DNA of 64,000 nucleotides from Solimonas_A sp052035235 (GCA_052035235.1 JBPOHT010000007.1:1-64000), one strand, 5' to 3'; counted from the stretch's first letter, positions 33,779 through 41,710 are shown. Numbers and translations: made by a program. The notes: generated by a model from the letters alone, not told the origin.

Positions 33779-34609
33779 TTACAGGGCGCCCAGGTACTCG
33801 ATCAGCGCGGCGATGTTCTCGCCGGAGCTCAAGGTGGGCAGGTAGCGGAAGTCCGCGTAGGCCGCGCCGTTGCCCTGCACGAGGTTGATGCCCTCGAAGT
33901 CGTAGCCTTCGCACGTCGGGTCGATCACGAACAGCCCGGACTGCGGCACGCGCACGCCGTCCAGCTGGACGCGGTCGTTCAGGGCCTTGGTCCGCTGGAA
34001 GATGATCTTGTTGTCGCGGCTCACTTCCATGTTGGTGATGTTGGAAGCGAAGAACGCCGCGCGGTTGATCACCTGGTACTTGCTGCCCTCGGTGGCCTTC
34101 GGCAGGTCCGCCCACTCCACAACACCAGAGGCGCCGAAGTTGCGGTTGTAGGACAGCACGCGCTGGATGATGCCCGGGCCGATGCCGCTGGGGTTGTCGC
34201 TGGCGGTGGCGTTGATCGCGATGGCCGGCGCGGCGGCGGCCGCGTTGACGTCGATCTCGATTTCGACCTTGTTGATGATCTTGCCCAGCTTATCGGCCAC
34301 GCCGGTACGCAGCGCGGTCATCTCTTCGCCGTCCTGACGGTACAGGCCGAAGCGATCCAGGGGGATGGTCAGGATGCCGCCAGCAGCGGCGCGGCCATCG
34401 AACTGGTTCAGCTTGTCGCGCTGGACGCCGGTGTAGCGGTGGATGGTCTCGCCGTTGACGTTGAGACGGATCTGATCCATCTGCGCCAGCGTGATGCCGG
34501 AGTACGCCAGCTGGAAGCTGTGGTAGCGCAGGCCGATGGGAACAGACCAGGTCGCCGGCTGGTTCGCAGCAACGGCGGTGGTGTTGGGGATTTTGATTTC
34601 GACGCGCAT
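33779..34609 (-). CDS. Double-jelly-roll major capsid protein (PM2 P2-like)
   Basis: 276 aa; PM2 P2 is 269 aa. From memory of P2, three segments line up: LAYSGITLAQMDQIRLNVNG with P2's first barrel region, YNRNFGASGVVEWADLP with the RRNF...ADLP region that begins the second barrel, and ALIEYLGAL with the C-terminal VEYMG strand. Two successive beta-rich halves of ~125 residues fit two jelly rolls. Strong ribosome site (GGAGAG). Central position among single-TM proteins and close to the packaging ATPase fits a capsid gene. The similarity must be confirmed by profile or structure comparison. Confidence 0.78.
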   Translation of the reverse strand: MRVEIKIPNTTAVAANQPATWSVPIGLRYHSFQLAYSGITLAQMDQIRLNVNGETIHRYTGVQRDKLNQFDGRAAAGGILTIPLDRFGLYRQDGEEMTALRTGVADKLGKIINKVEIEIDVNAAAAAPAIAINATASDNPSGIGPGIIQRVLSYNRNFGASGVVEWADLPKATEGSKYQVINRAAFFASNITNMEVSRDNKIIFQRTKALNDRVQLDGVRVPQSGLFVIDPTCEGYDFEGINLVQGNGAAYADFRYLPTLSSGENIAALIEYLGAL

Positions 34610-34636
34610 GGCGCTCTCCGGTGGGTGGCGAGCGAC

Positions 34637-34738
34637 TTAGGCGGCGTTGAACACGATCTTGCGGACGGGCTCGACGCGGGTGGCGATAGCGACGGCGGCC
34701 AGCGCGATCAGCGCGGTCATCAGGGTAGCTTTGTTCAC
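34637..34738 (-). CDS. 33-aa single-TM prophage peptide
   Basis: GTG at 34,738 with AAGAGG upstream. The product is nearly all one TM helix (ATLMTALIALAAVAIATR) with a basic C-terminus. It lies just before the capsid gene. PM2 also has several very small membrane proteins. Real coding status is likely but not certain. Confidence 0.55.
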   Translation of the reverse strand: MNKATLMTALIALAAVAIATRVEPVRKIVFNAA

Positions 34739-34834
34739 GGTTTGATCCTCTTGCAGGCGGCGGAATTGCCTCTGTCGGGGATCACTTACTAGCCATAACA
34801 AAATGCGAAATCAAACCCCGCTCTTATAAGGGAA

Positions 34835-35452
34835 TCAGGCCCGTCGCCGGGCCTGTTTTTGCGCGGAATAGCGCAGCTTGTTGGTGGGGACGTGGCGCTC
34901 GATGTAGTCGAAATCCTTAAGGGCGTCGAGGTCGCTGCGGGGAACGTCGAGCTCCGCCGCGACATACGCGCGATCGGAGCCCCGGGTAAGGCGGTGCGTA
35001 CGGATCAGCGTGGCGTTGCCGATGATCGTCTTGTCGATCTCGGCTGGGCGCTGTGTGATGCCGATCACGCGCAGGCCATAGCCGCGCCCCTGGGTGAGGA
35101 TCAGGTGCCACGCGCCAATGGCCTTGGCGGTGCCGGTGACGCTCGCCAGTTCCTCCACGATCACCAGGGCGCTGCCGCGCGCCCAGACACAGCGGCAGAA
35201 GAACTCGAAGTCGGCCGGCGAGTTCGCCGCCCAGGCCACGCGCCCGCCTTTAAGCATCTCGCGGTAGAAGTCGGCGCGCGTGCCCACGCGCCGGAATCCC
35301 GGCTGGGAGCCGTACTCGTTCTTCACGTCGAAGACGAACACATCGCCCTTCTCGCGCAGCAGGGCCTGCTTCGTTTCCTCGCTTTTGCCGCTGCCGGTGG
35401 CACCCATGATGATCCGAATGTCCGCTGGCAGGCGGTTGTTCGGCTCACGCAT
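34835..35452 (-). CDS. Genome-packaging ATPase (FtsK/HerA superfamily, P9/A32-like)
   Basis: 205 aa, the small size of the packaging NTPases of membrane-containing icosahedral viruses (PRD1 P9, PM2 P9). Walker A is IIMGATGSGKSEET (~15-25), Walker B is SALVIVEELAS (~95), a sensor-type Gln is in IGITQRPAEID (~130), and an arginine is in IRTHRLTRGSD. It would drive DNA into a preformed capsid at a special vertex. It overlaps the 129-aa gene by eight bases. Its last codons form a palindrome (CAGGCCCG...CGGGCCTG). Confidence 0.88.
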   Translation of the reverse strand: MREPNNRLPADIRIIMGATGSGKSEETKQALLREKGDVFVFDVKNEYGSQPGFRRVGTRADFYREMLKGGRVAWAANSPADFEFFCRCVWARGSALVIVEELASVTGTAKAIGAWHLILTQGRGYGLRVIGITQRPAEIDKTIIGNATLIRTHRLTRGSDRAYVAAELDVPRSDLDALKDFDYIERHVPTNKLRYSAQKQARRRA

Positions 35453-35834
35453 CGGCGGGCTTCTCTTCGACCACGCGCGGCGTCTTCAGGCGCGGCCCAA
35501 AGATCGCGATGGTGGCCAGCGTCGCCATGATCTCGGGGCCGTAGTTGCCCAGGCCGTCCGGGAAGTACTTGTCGATCACGGCGCCGTAGGCCAGCGACAA
35601 CTGCTGCACCTCGGCCAGCTTGATGTTCCAGTTCGGCGCCAGGGACGCAAAGGTGGGCGTCAGCAGCCCCGCCAGGACGACATGCGTCGGCGGCAGCTGC
35701 GGCTGCGACGCGGCGCCAGGTGCAGCAGCAGGCTCCGGCGTCAGCTCGGCTTCGACGCCGGCCAGCAGCTCGGCGTCGGCATGGGGAGGCAGCGGCGGCG
35801 CCTGCTCGGCGCCGGGATTGGTGGTGTCGGTCAT
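35445..35834 (-). CDS. Prophage protein, 129 aa
   Basis: Pro/Ala/Glu-rich first half, then a structured C-terminal half (AEVQQLSLAYGAVIDKYFPD, EIMATLATIAIFGPRL) with one hydrophobic stretch. Stop overlaps the ATPase start. Function unknown. Confidence 0.6.
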   Translation of the reverse strand: MTDTTNPGAEQAPPLPPHADAELLAGVEAELTPEPAAAPGAASQPQLPPTHVVLAGLLTPTFASLAPNWNIKLAEVQQLSLAYGAVIDKYFPDGLGNYGPEIMATLATIAIFGPRLKTPRVVEEKPADA

Positions 35835-35837
35835 GAT

Positions 35838-36140
35838 CTATCCCAGAAGGGTCCAGCCGCCGCCCTTGGGCTTCGGCGCGGGGGTGGGTGCGGGTGCAGG
35901 GGCGGGAGCGGCCTTAGGCGGCTCAGGGGCGGGCGCAGGCGCGGGCGGCGGGGCATCGGCCGGACTGGCGATGTGCGCGTGCTCGCGGATCCACTGTTGG
36001 AACTGCTTGCCGTTGGGCTGCACGATGCCGCAGCGGTCGGCCGGCTCGATGAAGTACCACTTGCCGCGCACGTTCTTGCGCACCTCTCCGGTGCCCCCGC
36101 AGAAGGGGCACCGGACGGTCCCGATGGTTTCGTTCGCCAT
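35838..36140 (-). CDS. Prophage zinc-finger-like protein, 100 aa
   Basis: The first ~45 residues carry a CxxC pair (VRCPFCGGTGEV) and a lone Cys in DRCGIV, the form of a small zinc ribbon, with KWYFIEPAD. The rest is a Pro/Ala tail (PAPAPAPEPPKAAPAPAPAP). Possibly nucleic-acid binding. It lies three bases ahead of the 129-aa gene. Confidence 0.6.
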   Translation of the reverse strand: MANETIGTVRCPFCGGTGEVRKNVRGKWYFIEPADRCGIVQPNGKQFQQWIREHAHIASPADAPPPAPAPAPEPPKAAPAPAPAPTPAPKPKGGGWTLLG

Positions 36141-36145
36141 GACGG

Positions 36146-36319
36146 CTACTCGCCGACCGGAACCTGCATCCAGCCTTTCTTGCCGACGCGGCGGAGCTCC
36201 ATGGCGGGTTCCTGCGCGGGCTTGGCGGCGCGCTTCTTTTTCGGGGTGGCGGGGGCGAGGGCGTCTGCCTTCTTCGCGCTGGTGCGCTTGGCAGGGGTGC
36301 TGCTGTTGCTCTTCGACAT
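36146..36319 (-). CDS. Very basic 57-aa prophage peptide
   Basis: Lys/Ala/Pro-rich, histone-tail-like (AKKADALAPATPKKKRAAKP). ATG at 36,319. First gene of the minus-strand virion block. A small DNA-binding or condensation protein is likely, by composition only. Confidence 0.6.
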   Translation of the reverse strand: MSKSNSSTPAKRTSAKKADALAPATPKKKRAAKPAQEPAMELRRVGKKGWMQVPVGE

Positions 36320-36378
36320 GGTGGCTCCGGTGCGTTTAAGGGCTCCGTCGCCGTGGCTGACACACCTACTTCGCATAC

Positions 36379-36493
36379 GCGCGCCGCGAGGCGCGCAACG
36401 TGGTCGCCGTCAGGCGACCACACACCCCGCGGAGCGTCCGATATTCACAGGGCGCTAGCCCTGGAACATCTTTCTTCTCGCGAAGCGAGGAAG
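36379..36493. repeat. Cluster of four tight hairpins
   Basis: Four consecutive stem-loops: GCGCGCC-GCGA-GGCGCGC (36,379-36,396), GTGGTCGCC-GTCA-GGCGACCAC (36,400-36,421), CAGGGC-GCTA-GCCCTG (36,448-36,463) and CTTCTCGC-GAA-GCGAgGAAG (36,474-36,493). They are in non-coding DNA between the origin-like region and the first virion gene. They may be part of an origin (single-strand or primosome sites) or a structured leader of the late mRNA. Confidence 0.7.
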
Positions 36494-36560
36494 ATGATCC
36501 GCCAAGTAAAGGCCGGGGGAAACGACAGATAAACCTCTTCATCCACCGGCCGTGCACAAG

Positions 36561-36719
36561 TTATCCCCAGCGATGCTAAGCCGACACTTAATGCCTTTAA
36601 GGCCGACACTTAAGACGCGGACAGCGGCCGTCATCCACAGAAATCACGAACCGCAGCCCGGCCGGGAGCGCGGCGCGAATCTCTTAAAGGGATTTTGTGA
36701 TTATTTGTTGAATAAAAAA
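36561..36719. other. Candidate replication origin (iterons, DnaA-box-like sites, AT-rich tract)
   Basis: GCCGACACTTAA occurs at 36,580-36,591 and 36,602-36,613, exactly 22 bp apart, a classic iteron spacing (two helical turns). DnaA-box-like nonamers flank them: TTATCCCCA at 36,561 and TCATCCACA at 36,631, each one base off TTATCCACA. An AT-rich stretch lies at 36,691-36,719. It sits directly downstream of the Rep-like gene. All elements together make an origin likely; only two iterons are seen. Confidence 0.65.
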
Positions 36720-36740
36720 GCCCGCCTTTAAGGGGCGGGC
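36714..36740 (-). terminator. Terminator after the Rep-like gene
   Basis: On the minus strand, GCCCGCC-CCTTAAA-GGCGGGC is followed by TTTTTT. It ends 43 bp after the Rep stop at 36,784. Confidence 0.85.
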
Positions 36741-36783
36741 AGGGTACTACCGGCGTCGGAGGAGGCGCCGGGTTCAGGGATCG

Positions 36784-37506
36784 TTAGCGGGCCTTCAAGG
36801 GAGGCCCCAGCGAAGGCCCAGGTGGCGCACCAGCACGGCGGAACCCTTCGGCCAGCACCTCGCGCATGGAGCGCGCCTGCGCGCGCTGCAGGCCCTGCTG
36901 GCGCAGGGCGTCACGCGCCAGCTCCTGCGCCGATCTCACGCGCCCAGCGAGCTTGGCGGCGCGCTCCTTCACTTCGGCGGCTTGCTTCTCCATCCACCGT
37001 TTGCCCAGGCCTACCAGCGCGACCAGCTGCGTCATGTTGACCTTGCGGATAGCCACGTGGCCCTTGTAGCGGCCATCGGGCAGGGCCTCGGCGCGCTCCC
37101 ACGTCTGCAGGATGCCGGCGTTGCGCAGAACGCGAATCACGCGCTCTACGCGGCGCTGGCAGATGCCCAGGTCCTCGGCCATGCTGTCGACGCGCCAGCC
37201 GTAGTGCTGCTTGTCCCAGTCGCGGCAGATATCGCTGGTGACGATGTCCGTCCGCATGATGATTTCCAGCAGCACGCGCTGGCAGGCGGCAAGGTGATCG
37301 GAGCGCATCCAGCGCTCCCGGTTGGTGTCAGCGGCGATGGTTTCAGCCGGCCGGGATTTCTTATTGGGGACCGCAGTCCACCCGAGCACCTGGTGCATGG
37401 CGCCGCCGGTGCGGAAGGTGTCCGCCAACTGCACGCACACGTCCCGGAGGATCTGTTTCTTCCCCCGGAACATGTCGAACACCTCGGCGCGGGCCAGGAG
37501 CTTCAT
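36784..37506 (-). CDS. Winged-helix replication initiator candidate
   Basis: 240 aa. The core (WRVDSMAEDLGICQRRVERV, IRVLRNAGILQTWERAE, residues ~100-145) is a winged-helix DNA-binding fold, followed by GRYKGHVAIRKVNMTQLVAL, a pattern I associate with plasmid RepA-type proteins. A coiled-coil, Ala/Arg-rich tail follows. No rolling-circle (HUH) motif is present, unlike PM2 P12. The iterons and AT-rich tract directly downstream support a Rep role. It is divergent from the 124-aa gene, 32 bp away. Confidence 0.6.
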   Translation of the reverse strand: MKLLARAEVFDMFRGKKQILRDVCVQLADTFRTGGAMHQVLGWTAVPNKKSRPAETIAADTNRERWMRSDHLAACQRVLLEIIMRTDIVTSDICRDWDKQHYGWRVDSMAEDLGICQRRVERVIRVLRNAGILQTWERAEALPDGRYKGHVAIRKVNMTQLVALVGLGKRWMEKQAAEVKERAAKLAGRVRSAQELARDALRQQGLQRAQARSMREVLAEGFRRAGAPPGPSLGPPLKAR

Positions 37507-37538
37507 GGCAGACTCGCCGCTCCCCAGGATGAGCCACC

Positions 37539-37913
37539 ATGCGCAAGAAAAAGGCCGCTGAATCGCTGACGCCCGAGCAACTGCTCTACCGCATTGATCT
37601 GCTGCAGGGGCGCGTGCGGAAGCTGGAAGGGCAGGTGCCCGCCGTGGCGCTGGAAGCGAGCAACGCCAGTGACATGATGCGCACGGCCGCTTGGGGAGCG
37701 CAGTTCGCGCTGCTGGTCACCTACGAACTGCTGGATGGCCATCCGCGCCGCGCTGCAGCTCTTGAGCGGGCGCGCTGGAAGTTCGAGGCGCAGCTGACGG
37801 CGGAAGGCCTGCAGCCCGACTTCGCTTGCACAATGGCTGCTGAATACGTGGCCCTGCTGGAAGCCGGCGTGCCCAACCTCGTCGCCGATGCCGGGGCTCC
37901 GATCTCTCCTTAG
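37539..37913 (+). CDS. Prophage early protein, 124 aa
   Basis: Begins MRKKKAAESLTPEQLLYRID and continues with a coiled-coil-like helix (LLQGRVRKLEGQVPAVALEA) and a helical C-terminus. It is transcribed opposite to Rep and could be a control protein. No family recognised. The antisense frame is longer but its composition is not protein-like. Confidence 0.55.
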   Translation: MRKKKAAESLTPEQLLYRIDLLQGRVRKLEGQVPAVALEASNASDMMRTAAWGAQFALLVTYELLDGHPRRAAALERARWKFEAQLTAEGLQPDFACTMAAEYVALLEAGVPNLVADAGAPISP

Positions 37914-37930
37914 GGCGCCAGCAAAGGCCA

Positions 37931-38203
37931 TCAGCGGCGCACCGGCACAACGAAGGCGATGGGCTGGCCGCTGGTCAAGTTCGGCAACCACTTCACGGTG
38001 CAGCCCAGGTCGGGGAGGTGCAGGGATTCGCCCTGCGGGATGCACGTGGCCAGCACCGCGGCGAGATCGGCCTCGGCCGAACGCAGGGCATCGCGGGCCA
38101 GGGCGGCGCTATCGGCGGCATCGCGCGCGAACTGGATGAAGCACTTCAGCTGCCACACCTGCTCGGGGGCAACGTCGTCGGCCGACAGCGCGCGGTCGGT
38201 CAC
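37931..38203 (-). CDS. Prophage early protein, 90 aa
   Basis: GTG start at 38,203 overlapping the previous stop (GTGA). Helical N-terminal half (EQVWQLKCFIQFARDAADS, LRSAEADLAAVLATCI) and a beta C-terminus (LPDLGCTVKWLPNLTSGQPI). Function unknown. It is the third gene of a coupled trio. Confidence 0.55.
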   Translation of the reverse strand: MTDRALSADDVAPEQVWQLKCFIQFARDAADSAALARDALRSAEADLAAVLATCIPQGESLHLPDLGCTVKWLPNLTSGQPIAFVVPVRR

Positions 38204-38406
38204 GATGCGTTGACGCAGGTGGCGACGGCGCGCAGGGCCGTCTGGACGTAGGGGGCCGCGACGGCGGGCAGGATGCCGGCGATGCAGACGAGGCCGCTGG
38301 CCTTGTCGCCTTCGATCAGCACGCCGCCGACGCGGAGCCAGAAATGCCCCGCCGGCTGCTCCATGACAGCCGGCGGGGGGACGGGGAGGTCGGGGAACAG
38401 ATCCAC
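38200..38406 (-). CDS. Prophage early protein, 68 aa
   Basis: GTG start at 38,406, two bases after the stop of the 82-aa gene. Product MDLFPDLPVPPPAVMEQPAG, then GHFWLRVGGVLIEGDKASG and a weakly hydrophobic C-terminus. Coupled to the next gene by the GTGA overlap. Function unknown. Confidence 0.5.
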   Translation of the reverse strand: MDLFPDLPVPPPAVMEQPAGHFWLRVGGVLIEGDKASGLVCIAGILPAVAAPYVQTALRAVATCVNAS

Positions 38407-38408
38407 GG

Positions 38409-38657
38409 CTACGGCGCCAGCTGGACGGCGTCTGCGGCGGCGGCAAGGGCCTTGGCCAGGGCGCGGGCCTCGGCCGGGGAGTAGCGGCGGTTGTGGATGC
38501 CGTCGGCGAGCTCGATGGCGTCGCTGGGCTTGGTGTCGGCGTAGGCGGTGACGCGGACGCGCTCGTAGCCGTGCTCAGAGTCGAACGTCGCCATGTAGCG
38601 GACGTGCTTTTCGTTGAGGTTTACAGCAGGCGCCGGGGCGGCGGATTCGGTGGTCAT
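38409..38657 (-). CDS. Prophage early protein, 82 aa
   Basis: ATG at 38,657 with GGAG upstream. Contains NEKHVRYMATFDSEHGYERV, RVTAYADTKPSDAIELADGI and a helical tail. First gene leftward from the divergent repressor region, so probably early and under repressor control. Function unknown. Confidence 0.55.
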   Translation of the reverse strand: MTTESAAPAPAVNLNEKHVRYMATFDSEHGYERVRVTAYADTKPSDAIELADGIHNRRYSPAEARALAKALAAAADAVQLAP

Positions 38658-38810
38658 GGTGCATCTCCGGTTGGTTTGGCTGGCGTCCCCCTGCTGGGAG
38701 AAGCGACCCGCCCCGGTGAGGGGGCGGGCGCCGTCGCCAGCCACGGAGACGGGGTCAGACTATATTAAGGGTCCGATCATAGCAATCCCCATCATATTTC
38801 GAGGCCTTGC

Positions 38811-38845
38811 CTGTTAGGGGTAGGATGTATTCAGCCCCTATACAG
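38811..38845. promoter_or_regulatory. Candidate repressor operator of the prophage
   Basis: An imperfect inverted repeat, CTGTTAGGGG (38,811-38,820) and CCCCTATACAG (38,835-38,845), lies in the 227-bp gap between the leftward early genes and the repressor start. One base is inserted in the right arm. The position fits control of both promoters. Confidence 0.5.
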
Positions 38846-38884
38846 CCACGGGGGGCACACTGGCGGCCGCCACGGAGACCGGAC

Positions 38885-39298
<414 letters not shown>

Positions 39299-39341
39299 AT
39301 TGAGACGGGCGCGCAAAATACCAAAAAAACAGGCGGCTGGC

Positions 39342-40595
39342 TCAGGCGGGGGCGCCGCTGGTGGGCGTGGACTCGGCGATCACGGTGCGATTGCGGCCCT
39401 GGCGCTTGGCGGCGTAGAGCACGGTATCGGCCATGCGGTAGGCCTCGGCCATGGGCACGTCGGCATGCACGCCGACGCCGCCGGCGCTGATGGTGACGTG
39501 GCCCAGGGCGGTATCGGTATTGGCCAGGTCCAGGGTTTCGACCTGCTGGCGCAGTGCTTCCAGGCGAAGCTGGCCGTCGGCGCGGGAGCAGTCGTACAGC
39601 ACGATGGCGAATTCCTCGCCGCCGAGGCGCGCCACCATGTCCAGCGGGCGCCGCGCGAATTCGCTCAGCACCAGGCCGATCTCGACCAGGACGCCGTCGC
39701 CGTAGTCGTGGCCATGGCGGTCGTTGAGGTTCTTGAAGTGGTCCATGTCGACCAGGGCCACGAACAGGCGCTTGTACTCGCGCCGCGCGTGGCGCGCCAC
39801 GGATTCGTAGTGCTGCTCGAAGGCGCGGCGGTTGGGCAGCTTGGTCAGCGGGTCGACGTAGGCCAGCGACTTGAGCAGCTGCTGCGCGGCCCAGTTGCGG
39901 CGGCTGTAGAGCTCGTTCCACATGGCGCCGCTGATGACCACGCCGACGAAGATACCTTCCACCAGCCAGTCCACCGGATCGCGCACCGGTGGCGCGCCGA
40001 TCGGGCGCAGCCAGTCGGAGAACAGCATGAAGCCCAGGTACAGGGCGACGAAGGCTGCCGCTTCGCGCAGCGGTACGCGGCCGATCACGATGAAGCCCAC
40101 CAGCACGCAACTCGACAGGCTGGGGCTGAGGTGGAAGCCCATGGCCATGCCACGGTGGCGCAACCATTCCAGCGTGACCGCCAGCACCAGGAAGCTGACC
40201 ATGAACAGTGTTTCGCCGATGGCGCTGCGGGGGCGGCGCCACAGCATCCAGGCGGACAGCAGGCACAGCGGGACGATCAGCGCGAATTCGAAGGCGCGGA
40301 TCAGCTCGATGAAGGCCGCCGGCGGATGCATCAGCGGCTGGCCCCACAGGGGCGAGGTGACCAGCATCAGGGCGGGCAGCAGGCTGGTCAGCGCGCGGGC
40401 CTGGCCGAACTTGGCGCGGGAGTCCTCGCGGAAGCGCCGCTCGTGTTCGGGGGGGAAGCGCTTCAGCGGATTGGACGTGCGCGAGGCGGCGTCGAGCTGG
40501 CGGAGGAAATCCGCACTCCGGCTGAGATCTTCGTAGTCCGTCAGCGGCGCCTTGCGGGAGGCACCGTCCGAGCGGTTCTCCTGGCTGGGCGACAT
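39342..40595 (-). CDS. Membrane-bound diguanylate cyclase (GGDEF)
   Basis: 417 aa. Cytoplasmic N-terminus, about six TM helices (residues ~70-225), a short linker, and a GGDEF domain (DPLTKLPNRRAF, VDMDHFKNLNDRHGHDYGD, RLGGEEFAI). The active site reads GGEEF and an inhibitory RxxD is not clear. It should make cyclic di-GMP from GTP. The N-terminal membrane region is a putative sensor without a named family. A perfect CRP-type site and an ATAC-type palindrome lie in its upstream region. Confidence 0.88.
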   Translation of the reverse strand: MSPSQENRSDGASRKAPLTDYEDLSRSADFLRQLDAASRTSNPLKRFPPEHERRFREDSRAKFGQARALTSLLPALMLVTSPLWGQPLMHPPAAFIELIRAFEFALIVPLCLLSAWMLWRRPRSAIGETLFMVSFLVLAVTLEWLRHRGMAMGFHLSPSLSSCVLVGFIVIGRVPLREAAAFVALYLGFMLFSDWLRPIGAPPVRDPVDWLVEGIFVGVVISGAMWNELYSRRNWAAQQLLKSLAYVDPLTKLPNRRAFEQHYESVARHARREYKRLFVALVDMDHFKNLNDRHGHDYGDGVLVEIGLVLSEFARRPLDMVARLGGEEFAIVLYDCSRADGQLRLEALRQQVETLDLANTDTALGHVTISAGGVGVHADVPMAEAYRMADTVLYAAKRQGRNRTVIAESTPTSGAPA

Positions 40596-40665
40596 GGCAA
40601 GGGACTGATTGCTCTAGGAATACATGATGACGCCCCGCGCTACGGAGTGCATCGTGCGTTTGCGC

Positions 40666-40681
40666 CATACGTCCCTGTATG
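40666..40681. promoter_or_regulatory. ATACG-type palindrome upstream of the diguanylate cyclase gene
   Basis: CATAC-GTCCCT-GTATG. The central 14 bases, ATACGTCCCTGTAT, share the pattern ATACG-N5-GTAT with two sites before the TetR gene at 60,032. It is 71 bp upstream of the start codon. Confidence 0.4.
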
Positions 40682-40759
40682 CGGCGGCGTTCAGCGGCCG
40701 GTGGCGAACGCGCAAGTTAACCGATTTCCTGCGGGAACAGGTACTTGGCCCTTTTTGAG

Positions 40760-40775
40760 TGTGATTTGCGTCACA
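40760..40775. promoter_or_regulatory. CRP/Clp-type binding site
   Basis: TGTGA-TTTGCG-TCACA matches the full CRP consensus half-sites. It lies 165 bp upstream of the diguanylate cyclase start and overlaps the AraC stop codon. Confidence 0.55.
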
Positions 40776-41628
40776 TTTCAGTGACTTGGCGGGCCCGCCG
40801 GAAATGCCCCGGGCCGTGGCCGTGGACGCGCTTGAAGCTGCGCCGGAAGGCGGCCTCGGTCTGGTAGCCCAGGCGGCTGGCGACGGCCAGGACCGACAGG
40901 CGCGGCTCCTGCAGCAGGCGCAGGGCCGACATCATCCGCCACTGGGTCAGGTACTGGATCGGGGATTGGCCCATCAGCCGGTTGAACTCCTCGGCGAAGC
41001 GACTGCGGGACATGGCCGCTACCTCCGCCAGGCTGGCCACCGACCAGTCGCGTCCCGGTTCGCCGTGCATGGCCTGCAGGGCGCGGCCCAACTGGGGGTC
41101 GGCCAGGGCGGCGAGCAGGCCGCGGCGCTGGGGGGTGCGCCCCAGGTAGTGGCGCACGCTCATCACGAACAGGGAATCGGCCAGCTTGTCGACCACCGCG
41201 CCGCTGCCGAAGCTCTCCAGGTTGGCCTCTTCGCACATCAGCTGCGCCACCCGGCGCAGGGCCGAGCCCGCCTCGGCTTCGCGCACGATCAGGCAGTCGG
41301 GCAGGGCATCCAGCAGGGGGTTACGGTGGCCGCAGACGAAGTCGAACTGGCCGCAGAGCATGGTGGTGAAGCCGTCTCCGTCCAGCCGATGGGCGTGGCC
41401 GCGCGGGAAGATCACCAGGTCTCCCGGCGCCAGGGTTTCGGCCTGGGGCAGGCCGGCGCCGCTGACCGCGCAGTGGCCGGAGCCGATCAGGTGGAAGATG
41501 CAGGCCTCGACGGACGGTTCCGCCTCGTGCCAGCGGCCGCAGTAGCTGGCGTTGTCGGTCACCCGGGCGTGCAGCTGGTAGGCCGCCAGGGCGGAATCGA
41601 GCACACGGTCTTCCGGATTCTTGGGCAT
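40771..41628 (-). CDS. AraC-family regulator with cupin N-terminal domain
   Basis: 285 aa. N-terminal Cupin_6 domain (GSGHCAVSGAGLPQAETLAP, GDLVIFPRGHAHRL) and C-terminal double HTH (SLAEVAAMSRSRFAEEFNRL, LSVLAVASRLGYQTEAAFRR, SFKRVHGHGPGHFRRAR). It is divergent from the HvfX-ABC operon with only 82 bp between, so it may regulate it. The signal is unknown. Confidence 0.88.
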   Translation of the reverse strand: MPKNPEDRVLDSALAAYQLHARVTDNASYCGRWHEAEPSVEACIFHLIGSGHCAVSGAGLPQAETLAPGDLVIFPRGHAHRLDGDGFTTMLCGQFDFVCGHRNPLLDALPDCLIVREAEAGSALRRVAQLMCEEANLESFGSGAVVDKLADSLFVMSVRHYLGRTPQRRGLLAALADPQLGRALQAMHGEPGRDWSVASLAEVAAMSRSRFAEEFNRLMGQSPIQYLTQWRMMSALRLLQEPRLSVLAVASRLGYQTEAAFRRSFKRVHGHGPGHFRRARQVTEM

Positions 41629-41710
41629 GAACGGCGGACGTCCGGGTACAGTCAGGGCAGGGACAGCAGCCTAGCATTGCCACCATCGAAACCGACACTG
41701 GGAACCGGGC

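Noticed and set aside
34835..34860. CAGGCCCG...CGGGCCTG hairpin with TTTTT as a plus-strand terminator
   Set aside because: It lies inside the last codons of the ATPase gene and no plus-strand transcript is expected there.
30000..36400. Filamentous or tailed prophage
   Set aside because: No Zot, coat or pIII genes of filamentous phage, and no portal, terminase or tail genes. The ATPase is short and HerA-type, and the capsid candidate is not HK97-like.
36366..36557. 63-codon minus frame in the origin region
   Set aside because: It covers the hairpin cluster, has no ribosome site and unusual composition.
37503..38045. 180-codon minus frame
   Set aside because: Composition is shadow-like; the plus-strand 124-aa frame and the 90-aa minus gene explain the region.
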